This document shows, in pieces, positions 1 through 5,323 of a stretch of 5,323 bases of DNA. A model generated the notes under the pieces. The model did no database searches. It was not told where the DNA came from and saw only the letters and a program-made list of their open reading frames with translations. The DNA comes from an uncultured bacterium (GTDB lineage Bacteria; Cyanobacteriota; Vampirovibrionia; Gastranaerophilales; Gastranaerophilaceae), in assembly GCA_949299435.1 (NCBI GenBank), contig CASGAK010000142.1:1-5323 (forward strand), in the 5' to 3' direction. Made by a program: the position numbers and the translations under genes. How positions within the stretch are numbered: position 1 is the first letter of the stretch; every line of letters starts with the position of its first letter.

Positions 1-52
1 CGGGTATTTTCGCGGTGCCCCCCCCCCCCGTAAATCCTCTCATAGCGTGCAT
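1..52 (-). CDS. 5' end of an unidentified gene, interrupted early by a poly-G tract (partial, runs off left edge)
   Basis: Product not recognised. Reading leftward from ATG at 52-50, about 17 codons are open to the window edge and begin MHAMRGFTGGGGTAKIP. I chose this start because a strong Shine-Dalgarno (AAAGGAG, 65-59) lies 6 nt upstream and a near-consensus promoter lies about 50 bp upstream. A second ATG in the same frame is at 43-41. A competing ATG at 68-66 in another frame is also open to the edge (starts MKGAGNARYERIYGGGGHRE) but has no good ribosome site. The third frame is closed upstream of the tract by TGA at 42-40. A 12-G run at 29-18 encodes the glycines. Any change in its length not divisible by three would switch the downstream frame, so the true protein frame beyond the tract cannot be told from this copy. 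No function can be assigned. Confidence 0.5.
   Translation of the reverse strand, partial: MHAMRGFTGGGGTAKIP
18..29. repeat. 12-bp poly-C/poly-G homopolymer tract
   Basis: Twelve consecutive C on the plus strand, equal to G12 on the coding strand of the partial gene at 52-1. The run starts at the third base of that gene's eighth codon (ACG) and is flanked by ordinary mixed sequence. No other homopolymeric G or C run in the window is nearly as long; the next longest are about 5-6. In AT-rich genomes long G runs near the start of a gene are known sites of slipped-strand mispairing. A sequencing or assembly error near a contig end is the main alternative. Confidence 0.95.
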
Positions 53-58
53 TTCCAG

Positions 59-65
59 CTCCTTT
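59..65 (-). promoter_or_regulatory. Ribosome binding site for the left-edge gene
   Basis: AAAGGAG on the minus strand, followed by a 6 nt spacer and ATG at 52-50. It is a strong Shine-Dalgarno at ideal spacing and decides between the ATG at 52 and the competing out-of-frame ATG at 68. Confidence 0.75.
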
Positions 66-100
66 CATTCTTTTACAAGGTTTTCATCGTCTACCTTTTT

Positions 101-129
101 ATTATAACAAATGTTTTTATCTTATGCAA
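101..129 (-). promoter_or_regulatory. Sigma70-type promoter driving the left-edge gene
   Basis: On the minus strand a -35 element TTGCAT (129-124) is followed by a 17 nt spacer and a perfect -10 TATAAT (106-101). The -10 is preceded by TG at 109-108, giving the extended -10 form TGTTATAAT. Transcription should begin near 94-95, leaving a leader of about 42 nt before the ATG at 52. It lies in the gap after the MgtC-family gene and points away from it, so the left-edge gene probably has its own transcript. Confidence 0.75.
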
Positions 130-154
130 GGATATTCAAAATCATAAGAATTTT

Positions 155-174
155 CGTTGCGTCGGAACAACGCA
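155..174 (-). other. Short inverted repeat downstream of the transporter operon
   Basis: Minus-strand sequence 174-155 can fold into either of two mutually exclusive 5 bp hairpins: TGCGT/ACGCA (174-170 with 162-158, 7 nt loop) or CGTTG/CAACG (172-168 with 159-155, 8 nt loop). It lies 36 bp after the stop of the MgtC-family gene, where a terminator would be expected, but an A-rich stretch rather than a U-run follows it. It may be a weak or factor-dependent 3' end structure, or chance. The rest of the 53-209 gap holds only the promoter and ribosome site listed separately. Confidence 0.25.
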
Positions 175-209
175 CAATACTTCTGAATACTCAATCTATA
201 CTTGACTTT

Positions 210-926
210 TTAAAATTCATCAGGTTCTAATATTGTAATAGATTCTATACCTATAAGATTTTCAAATTCTTTATACATCGCTTGCACAGGACGACGTTTT
301 AAGACATCGGCAGTAAATGAAATATTTGTACAGTTTTCAAATTTGTTACTTTGTTTTTTATTAATTTCTATAATTTGAGTGAAATTATCCATTATAAATT
401 TATAGATTTCATCAACATTTTCACTTACGCAAGCTAATTTAATTTTTACTCGTTTTCTGTTTTTTGTACTATTGACCAAAATGTTTTTCTCAAAAATTCT
501 AACAGATACCAGCACAATTATAGTAAATATTGTTGATACAATTGCCAATCCATACATGCCTGTACCGCAAGCCATACCGATAGCAGCAGATACCCAAAGA
601 GTAGCAGCTGTCGTAAGTCCGAAAACATTTGCCCCATGTCTCAATACGGTACCGCCACCTATAAAACCGATACCTGTTACAACCTGAGCTGCAACACGAG
701 CAGTATCTCTTGTTCCTAATTCATCACCTGTGACTGATACCTCTGGAAAACCGTATATTGAAATTATCGTAAAAACACAAGCTCCAACGCATACCAAAAT
801 ATTAGTACGAAGTCCTGCGTATTTATTTGTCATTTCACGCTCAAGTCCTATTGCAAATCCCAATAAGACTGCTGAAAGAACTCTTTCAATTATATTAAAA
901 TCAAACAATTGAGCTAATATTTCCAC
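210..926 (-). CDS. MgtC/SapB family membrane protein
   Basis: 238 aa inner-membrane protein of the MgtC/SapB family, close to the usual full length of MgtC proteins with a C-terminal domain. The N-terminal half is hydrophobic, with about five membrane segments (roughly residues 13-29, 39-58, 77-95, 103-120, 122-143). Family motifs are in order: IGLERE (26-31), AGLRTNILVCVGA (37-49), an Asp-containing RDTARVAAQVVTGIGF (73-88) and GGGTVLR (90-96). Residues about 158-234 form a soluble, ACT-like cytoplasmic tail. The start is GTG at 926-924, with AAGGTGA (939-933) 6 nt upstream; the frame is closed by TGA at 935-933. It lies 1 nt after the dppC stop. In Salmonella and Mycobacterium, MgtC supports survival at low Mg2+ and inside macrophages, and Salmonella MgtC acts on F1Fo ATP synthase. 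Many family members in non-pathogens have unknown roles, so the specific function here is open. Confidence 0.92.
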   Translation of the reverse strand: MEILAQLFDFNIIERVLSAVLLGFAIGLEREMTNKYAGLRTNILVCVGACVFTIISIYGFPEVSVTGDELGTRDTARVAAQVVTGIGFIGGGTVLRHGANVFGLTTAATLWVSAAIGMACGTGMYGLAIVSTIFTIIVLVSVRIFEKNILVNSTKNRKRVKIKLACVSENVDEIYKFIMDNFTQIIEINKKQSNKFENCTNISFTADVLKRRPVQAMYKEFENLIGIESITILEPDEF

Positions 927-939
927 ACTATCTCACCTT
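927..939 (-). promoter_or_regulatory. Ribosome site inside the dppC stop region that sets the GTG start of the MgtC-family gene
   Basis: AAGGTGA (939-933) lies in the last codons of dppC, 6 nt before the GTG at 926-924. The dppC TAG stop is at 930-928, leaving a single base between the two genes, which favours ribosome re-initiation. It supports the GTG start because the nearest upstream in-frame codons are interrupted by TGA. Confidence 0.7.
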
Positions 940-1995
940 ATTTTTCGGGTCAAGAACATCTCTTATTGTATCACCTATAAGGTTAAATGCCAAGACCGCA
1001 ACAAAAATTAAAAATCCCGGTGTCAAAAGCCACGGACGAGAGATTATATTTGTAAACTCCTGAGCTTCTTTCAGCATATTTCCCCAGCTTGCATCAGGCT
1101 GCTGAATACCGAGTCCTAAAAAGCTGAGTCCTGATTCCGAGAGAATATAAGATGGCACCGACAATGTCATAGCCACTATTACAAAACTCGTTGTCTGCGG
1201 AAGTATATGTTTTACAATAATAGCTAATCTTGATTGACCTATTGAGCGTGCAGCTTGGACAAATTCACGATTTTTAACAGATAGCACCATTCCTCTGACA
1301 ACTCTTGCAAATCCTGCCCAGCCGACAAGTGCCAAGATAACGACAATCAGAATAAATCTTTGAATACTTGTCATACCAGAAGGCAGAACTGAGGCAAGAA
1401 TTATCAAAAGATAAAAACTTGGAATAGACATAACCGCTTCTGCAAAACGCATCATAACAGTATCGACTTTCCCGCCAAAATATCCTGAAATTCCGCCATA
1501 CAAAAGCCCTATCGGGAACAGAACAAATAATGCTAAAAATCCGATTGTCATAGAAATTCTTCCGCCAAAAAGCAATCTTGAAAATACATCTCTACCGTTT
1601 ATATCGGTACCTAATAAAAATATCCGACCGTCTTTATCTGTTGTAAAAAGATGCCTTTTCATAGGAATCAGTCCTAAAAATTTATACGGCTCTCCTTGTG
1701 CAAAAAATTTTATATAATGCTTTTGACTCCTGTCTAGGGAATATACAATTTTTAAATTTTCACCGTCGAAATCCCGTCTGTAATTGTATGTGTAAGGCTT
1801 GGACAATTTTCCGTTTTCATCAATTACAAAAACTTTTGAAGGTGGGACATAGGCCATTGTTCTATCAGAAAAATCTTTTGTATAAGGAGCTATAAAATCC
1901 GCGAAAAATAATGAAAGATATATAATTCCCAATAAAATCAGTGCCATACGAGCGAATTTATCTTTCCAAAGCTGTTTAAAGATATCTTTTATCAT
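928..1995 (-). CDS. dppC: Peptide-type ABC transporter permease, DppC/OppC family
   Basis: 355 aa inner-membrane permease that pairs with DppB to form the channel of a dipeptide/oligopeptide/nickel-type importer. Residues 1-35 match an OppC N-terminal region with the first membrane helix (about 15-35). A long extracytoplasmic stretch follows (about 36-125), including FLGLIPMKRHLF at 106-117. The core then begins with the conserved LLGTDINGRDVFSRLLFGGR (127-146). The cytoplasmic EAA loop that docks on the ATPase is at about 232-262 (REFVQAARSIG, then HILPQ). Family hallmarks LSFLGLGIQQPDASWGNML (290-308) and GDTIRDVLDP (341-350) close the protein. Typical members are near 300 aa, so the insert makes this a long form. 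The start ATG (1995-1993) overlaps the dppB stop by 4 nt (ATGA) and has its own G-rich ribosome site. The substrate cannot be read from the permease; peptide is a family-level guess. Confidence 0.93.
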   Translation of the reverse strand: MIKDIFKQLWKDKFARMALILLGIIYLSLFFADFIAPYTKDFSDRTMAYVPPSKVFVIDENGKLSKPYTYNYRRDFDGENLKIVYSLDRSQKHYIKFFAQGEPYKFLGLIPMKRHLFTTDKDGRIFLLGTDINGRDVFSRLLFGGRISMTIGFLALFVLFPIGLLYGGISGYFGGKVDTVMMRFAEAVMSIPSFYLLIILASVLPSGMTSIQRFILIVVILALVGWAGFARVVRGMVLSVKNREFVQAARSIGQSRLAIIVKHILPQTTSFVIVAMTLSVPSYILSESGLSFLGLGIQQPDASWGNMLKEAQEFTNIISRPWLLTPGFLIFVAVLAFNLIGDTIRDVLDPKNKVR

Positions 1996-2972
1996 GACAC
2001 GCCCCCTTTAACTCTTATTCTCGGGTCGGTTATAATTAAAAGAATATCAGCAATCAAATTCCCTGCAATAAGCATAATTGCACCCATCATTAACGATGCC
2101 ATTACGAGGTTTATATCAGACCGTAATACGGCTTCCAAAATCAAACGTCCTAAGCCAGGGTATTGAAATACATATTCTGTTAAAGCTGCCCCGCTTAACA
2201 ATCCTGCAAATTCAAAGCCTAATAATGTAATCATCGGATTTATAGCATTTCTCAGTGCATGTTTATATACAACTTTAAATTCTGACAATCCTTTAGCTTT
2301 TGCAAATTTTACGTAATCACTGTCCAATACATCTAATAAATTTGCCCTCATCTGCCTTTGCAACCCTGCAAGTGAAATAGTAAATAAAACCGTTACCGGT
2401 AATACAAGATGATGAGCTATATCCCAAATTTTCCCTCCCAATGACATTTCTGCAAAATTGGAAGAAGTAAGTCCACCTACAGGGAACCAGCCTGTCTTTA
2501 CTGCAAACAACAACAATAAAACCGCAAAGAAAAATGAAGGGATTGCCATACCGATACTCGTCAATACCGTAAGTATTCTATCTACGGGCGATTTCCATTT
2601 TAATGCCGCAATCACACCTAAAGGTACTCCGACAATCCAAGTCATAAAAATTACCACCACAGCAAGCAAAAGTGTATTTGGGATTCTCTCCTTTAACTTT
2701 GTACTTACCTGCTCCCCGTTTGAGGTGATTCCAAGATCACCTTTTACAAATGATTTTGCCCATTTGCCATATTGCACTATAATCGGCTTGTCCAATCCCA
2801 AACGCTCAGTTTCCTTTTGAAGTGTCTCTTTGGAAACTGACGGATTTAACTTTAATTCCGCTAAAGGATCTACTGGCGATAATCTTATTATAAAAAAACT
2901 TATCAATGAAACTATTATCAACAAAGGAATTGACTGCAAAATCCGTTTTAAAATATATAAAAATACTTGCAT
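1992..2972 (-). CDS. dppB: Peptide-type ABC transporter permease, DppB/OppB family
   Basis: 326 aa inner-membrane permease, a normal length for DppB/OppB. It begins with the typical first helix of the family (FLYILKRILQSIPLLIIVSL, residues 4-23) followed by RLSPVDPLAEL (30-40). The periplasmic region contains LGLDKPIIVQYGKW (58-71) and GDLGITS (78-84). Core helices start near 98, with PLGVIAAL (117-124) and MAIPSFFFA (142-150). The EAA loop contacting the ATPase spans about 217-248, with YVKFAKAKGLS (220-230) and KHALRNAINP (237-246). TEYVFQYPGLGRL (265-277) and a terminal ITDPRIR (314-320) complete the signature. Its ATG shares one base with the stop of the binding-protein gene (TAATG) and is preceded by GGGGAGG at 7 nt. 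With DppC it should form the membrane channel fed by the upstream binding protein. The solute is not determined by sequence; peptides, nickel and sugars are all known for this superfamily. Confidence 0.95.
   Translation of the reverse strand: MQVFLYILKRILQSIPLLIIVSLISFFIIRLSPVDPLAELKLNPSVSKETLQKETERLGLDKPIIVQYGKWAKSFVKGDLGITSNGEQVSTKLKERIPNTLLLAVVVIFMTWIVGVPLGVIAALKWKSPVDRILTVLTSIGMAIPSFFFAVLLLLFAVKTGWFPVGGLTSSNFAEMSLGGKIWDIAHHLVLPVTVLFTISLAGLQRQMRANLLDVLDSDYVKFAKAKGLSEFKVVYKHALRNAINPMITLLGFEFAGLLSGAALTEYVFQYPGLGRLILEAVLRSDINLVMASLMMGAIMLIAGNLIADILLIITDPRIRVKGGVS
1996..2007 (-). promoter_or_regulatory. Ribosome site for dppC inside the end of dppB
   Basis: AGGGGG (2007-2002) is followed by a 6 nt spacer and the dppC ATG at 1995. 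It overlaps the final codons of dppB, whose TGA stop overlaps the dppC start as ATGA, a standard translational-coupling arrangement. Confidence 0.65.
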
Positions 2973-4816
2973 TATTTATCCTCCCCGTCAATATAAATTT
3001 CTTCCAAATTATAGGTAATCCCTGTCAAACCTGAGGGAAAAATATTTTTAAATTTAGTTCTGATTGCCGTAATAATTATCGGTGAATAAATGTAGATAAA
3101 AGGTTTTTGTTCATAAGCGATCCGTTGATATTCATCATAATATTTTTTACGTTCTTCAAAAGATGTCGCAAGTGCTCCTTTTATATAAATCTCATCAATT
3201 TCGTTTTCCCAATCGAAACGCGGACTTTTTTCATCACCCTCCAAGCGTTGATTAAACATATACAAAGTACCGTCAGATAACCATACGTTTTTACCGCCGT
3301 TTGGCTCCAATGGAGAGCCTGTAAGTCCCATAATTACCATATCCCAATCAAGAGTATTGACAAGTTTATTTACAAGTGTATTGAACTCTATAGGTTTGAA
3401 ATTAACTTTCATACCCAAATCTTCCAAATCCTGTTTTACCATAACCCCGATTGCTTCACGTTCAGTATTACCTGCATTTGTGTATAAATCAAACTCTACA
3501 TGATTTCCGTCTTTATCTCTTAAATGACCTTTTTTATCCCAGTAAAATCCTGATTTTATAAGGTATTCACGTGCTTTATTCAAATCTTTCGGATAGGGCT
3601 GTAGTTTTTTATTTAAGAATATTGAATTAAGGCTTTCCGCTGTATAAAGCGGTTCTCCAAGTCCATTTGCGATATTCAACACCATATTTTTTCTGTCAAT
3701 CGCATAATCACAAGCAAGACGAAAATTCAAATCTCTAAACCATTTTTGCTTAATCGGATTAACGTAATATTTTCCCTCATTATTTTTGCGGTCATTTAAA
3801 TTCATTGTTAAAAACATCGTACCTGTGCTAGGACCAAGATTGTAAATTTTGTAATCTGAATGAGCCTCACGTTCCTTAAACCTTGCAACATTAGCTCCCT
3901 GGAGGTTGATTACGTCCAACTCGCCCCCCTCAAATTTTAAAACTTCATTATTCAAATCCGCAACAATAAAATATACAAGTCTGTTCAAATAAGGTAATTT
4001 CTCATTATTTTTATTAATCATATAATAATTAGGATTTCTTTCAAAAACCACTCTTTGAGCAGGCACATACTCTTTCAATTTAAAAGCTCCTGAGGTCACA
4101 AAAGTTTTAGGATCAGAGTTTGTCGATAAGAATGTATAGAAATAATCCTTACCTTTTTTTACTGCAGGTGCAAATACGTGCTTTGGAGCGATAGGAGTGG
4201 ATAGCATTCTGATAAAAGGTGCGAACGGTTTTATTGTGGAGAATTTTACCGTATATTTATCGATTTTTTCAACAGTGGGCAACTGCCCGTCAATTACCAA
4301 TGAATCTCGTGTGGAAGTGTTTCCGAATCCGTCAAAAATTATATTCTGCCAGGTAAATAGCACATCATCAGCAGTAATCTCTTTACCGTCAGACCATCTT
4401 ATTCCTTTTCTAAGATGGATTATATAATCATTACCGATAATTTCAAAAGATTTTGCAAGTTTTGGAATCGGCTCTCCGGTTTCTGCATCTGTAGACAAAA
4501 GCCCGTCATACATAACCTCAGACATCAAAGAGGAAATATTGTCCTTTGAATTAAACGGATTGAATGTCTTTGGTCCTTCTCCGATAGTAGAAGAATGTAT
4601 CTCTCCGCCAAATTTTCCAATCGGTGCCTGAGATTGCAAATAATCAACCCCGTTAATCGTCACCGTCTTTTGTGCTGGCGGAAATACAACCATTTCGACA
4701 TCACTTTTTATATTTGTCTGAGCCTGCATAGTTTCAGGATAATCCCTATGTAGGCAGGCTTTCAAAACCAATCCGCAAAATACCAAAACTAAGACTACAT
4801 AAACCCATTTTTTCAT
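2972..4816 (-). CDS. ABC transporter substrate-binding protein, family 5 (peptide-type, SBP_bac_5)
   Basis: 614 aa extracytoplasmic solute receptor feeding the DppB/DppC permeases encoded immediately downstream. Residues 1-20 are a signal sequence (MKKW, then a hydrophobic core), with Cys21 preceded by LKA. This is probably a lipoprotein anchor, although Lys at -2 is atypical of a lipobox. The mature domain begins with GKFGGEIHSSTIGEGPKTFN (67-86). It carries the family 5 signature around 121-156: LAKSFEI, then HLRKGIRWSDGKEITADDVL. Later family-typical stretches are TSGAFKLKEYVPAQRVVFER (241-260), FRLACDYAIDRKNMV (363-377 region) and WDMVIMGLTGSPLEPNGG (501-518). The length is at the upper end for the family. 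The start at 4816 is the only reasonable one, since the frame meets TGA at 4831-4829 upstream, yet no Shine-Dalgarno is visible before it. The ligand is unknown: peptides are the family default, but nickel, heme and oligosaccharides are alternatives. Confidence 0.93.
   Translation of the reverse strand: MKKWVYVVLVLVFCGLVLKACLHRDYPETMQAQTNIKSDVEMVVFPPAQKTVTINGVDYLQSQAPIGKFGGEIHSSTIGEGPKTFNPFNSKDNISSLMSEVMYDGLLSTDAETGEPIPKLAKSFEIIGNDYIIHLRKGIRWSDGKEITADDVLFTWQNIIFDGFGNTSTRDSLVIDGQLPTVEKIDKYTVKFSTIKPFAPFIRMLSTPIAPKHVFAPAVKKGKDYFYTFLSTNSDPKTFVTSGAFKLKEYVPAQRVVFERNPNYYMINKNNEKLPYLNRLVYFIVADLNNEVLKFEGGELDVINLQGANVARFKEREAHSDYKIYNLGPSTGTMFLTMNLNDRKNNEGKYYVNPIKQKWFRDLNFRLACDYAIDRKNMVLNIANGLGEPLYTAESLNSIFLNKKLQPYPKDLNKAREYLIKSGFYWDKKGHLRDKDGNHVEFDLYTNAGNTEREAIGVMVKQDLEDLGMKVNFKPIEFNTLVNKLVNTLDWDMVIMGLTGSPLEPNGGKNVWLSDGTLYMFNQRLEGDEKSPRFDWENEIDEIYIKGALATSFEERKKYYDEYQRIAYEQKPFIYIYSPIIITAIRTKFKNIFPSGLTGITYNLEEIYIDGEDK
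2973..2986 (-). promoter_or_regulatory. Strong ribosome site for dppB inside the end of the binding-protein gene
   Basis: GGGGAGG (2986-2980) is followed by a 7 nt spacer and the dppB ATG at 2972. It encodes part of the last codons of the binding protein, whose TAA stop shares its final A with the dppB ATG. It is the best Shine-Dalgarno in the operon. Confidence 0.75.
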
Positions 4817-4870
4817 AAATTTAGAATATCATAAAAATAAAGTTTGTTTATAGCCTTAGCGGGGAAAATA

Positions 4871-5323
4871 TTACCAAGGGAAATCATCAGTAATTTTCCA
4901 GTCATTCATTTGCAGAAGTTTTGTGCAAAAAGTAGCTCTTGCTGCACTTCGGGTTAAATTACAACCGCGACCGGTGTTGTTAATCAAATCTTCATAAGTA
5001 CCGTCCCAATTCATAACATAAGGCTCTACAGTAGTTTTTCTGTTTTCTCTTTGACCTATAGCAGTATCTTCTCCTGCAAGTCCACCTTCAGGTGCGTAGC
5101 CATTCTTTTTGTTGAACTGGAAAGCAAAAACATTCCTTGTATTTTCTTTGATAGAAGCATTTTCATTATACTTACCATCTACAAAATAAACTATATCTCC
5201 ACCATTTTTGTCATACCCGAAAGCAAACATTCCACCACTTGTCATATACACACATACCATATTTCCATAACAATTGTCGTATTTGTTATACTTTATATAG
5301 GGCATAAAATATGTTTTTAAAAA
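4871..5323 (-). CDS. Type IV pilin-like protein, C-terminal part (N-terminus outside window)
   Basis: About 150 codons are open from the right edge to TAA at 4873-4871. The first Met in view (5305-5303) has no ribosome site before it, and the frame stays open upstream (six more codons), so the gene is taken as 5' truncated by the window. The visible part lacks membrane segments. It contains an extracellular-looking beta-rich stretch, TSGGMFAFGYDKNGGDIVYF, then VDGK...NVFAFQFNKKNGYAPEGG. This resembles the 'DvNG..GPN..G.DvF.F' block of GspG/pilin-like proteins with an N-terminal prepilin cleavage/methylation motif. Four Cys residues could form two disulfides. The terminus, CTKLLQMNDWKITDDFPW, resembles the 'GWKIPDDYPW' ends I associate with gut Melainabacteria pilins. 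The missing N-terminus should hold the prepilin signal and hydrophobic helix; until that is seen the pilin call is an inference. It is 54 bp from the binding-protein gene. Confidence 0.6.
   Translation of the reverse strand, partial: FLKTYFMPYIKYNKYDNCYGNMVCVYMTSGGMFAFGYDKNGGDIVYFVDGKYNENASIKENTRNVFAFQFNKKNGYAPEGGLAGEDTAIGQRENRKTTVEPYVMNWDGTYEDLINNTGRGCNLTRSAARATFCTKLLQMNDWKITDDFPW

Noticed and set aside
76..87. Tiny leader ORF (ATG AAA ACC TTG TAA) upstream of the left-edge gene
   Set aside because: Its only ribosome-like motif lies at or just upstream of the predicted transcription start near 94, so it would not be in the mRNA or would be poorly translated. Four codons are below what chance would exclude.
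155..174. Rho-independent terminator for the transporter operon
   Set aside because: The hairpin stems are only 5 bp, two folds compete, and no U-run follows on the minus strand, so I list it only as an inverted repeat.
203..231. Plus-strand TTGACT, 17 nt, TCTAAT at the 3' end of the MgtC-family gene
   Set aside because: It could drive an antisense RNA, but the -10 is imperfect and the AT-rich context makes such matches common. There is no supporting terminator or conserved structure.
2008..2036. Plus-strand promoter-like TTAACT, 17 nt, TATAAT antisense to the end of dppB
   Set aside because: The -10 is perfect but falls in Ile/Thr codons of dppB. The -35 matches only 4 of 6 positions, and no gene or RNA follows on the plus strand, so chance in AT-rich coding sequence is the simpler explanation.
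2458..2820. Plus-strand 120-codon open frame inside dppB
   Set aside because: It is the antisense shadow of a well-supported permease gene, with no recognisable domain or ribosome site. The other plus-strand open frames (472-687, 730-912, 1698-1895, 4197-4427, 5051-5320) were dismissed for the same reason.
4847..4877. Possible promoter TTGGTA, 19 nt, TATAAA before the binding-protein gene
   Set aside because: The spacing is too long and the -35 overlaps the pilin stop region. The operon may have a promoter here or be read from upstream, but this match is too weak to annotate.

Overview
The window is AT-rich bacterial DNA read almost entirely on the minus strand. All three stop codons are used (TAA, TAG, TGA), so the standard bacterial code fits. 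The far-right gene has the C-terminal style of the pilin-like proteins abundant in gut Melainabacteria (Gastranaerophilales, non-photosynthetic relatives of Cyanobacteria). The transporter genes are compatible with that, but the lineage is an inference from memory of the families and is only moderately secure.

Layout, in the direction of transcription (right to left). (1) At 5323-4871 is the C-terminal part of a type IV pilin-like protein; its N-terminus lies outside the window. (2) After a 54 bp gap comes a tight four-gene cluster. It holds an extracytoplasmic peptide-type (family 5) ABC substrate-binding protein (4816-2972), a DppB/OppB-type permease (2972-1992), a DppC/OppC-type permease with an enlarged extracytoplasmic insert (1995-928), and an MgtC/SapB-family membrane protein (926-210). 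The junctions are a 1 nt overlap, a 4 nt overlap and a 1 nt gap. Each downstream gene has its Shine-Dalgarno inside the last codons of the gene before it, so the four are almost certainly co-transcribed and translationally coupled. (3) After a 157 bp gap, which contains a weak hairpin and a very good sigma70-type promoter, a further minus-strand gene begins (start codon at 52-50) and runs off the left edge.

Function: the binding protein captures a peptide or similar solute outside the membrane and hands it to the DppB/DppC channel. The ATPase subunits needed to drive uptake are not in the window. The MgtC-family protein at the end of the operon is an unexpected partner and links this transporter to envelope or ion-stress physiology by context only.

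The most interesting element is at the left edge. A run of 12 G (minus strand) sits about seven codons after a well-formed promoter, Shine-Dalgarno and ATG, the classic architecture of a phase-variable (slipped-strand) contingency gene. The gene itself cannot be identified because only about 17 codons are visible.
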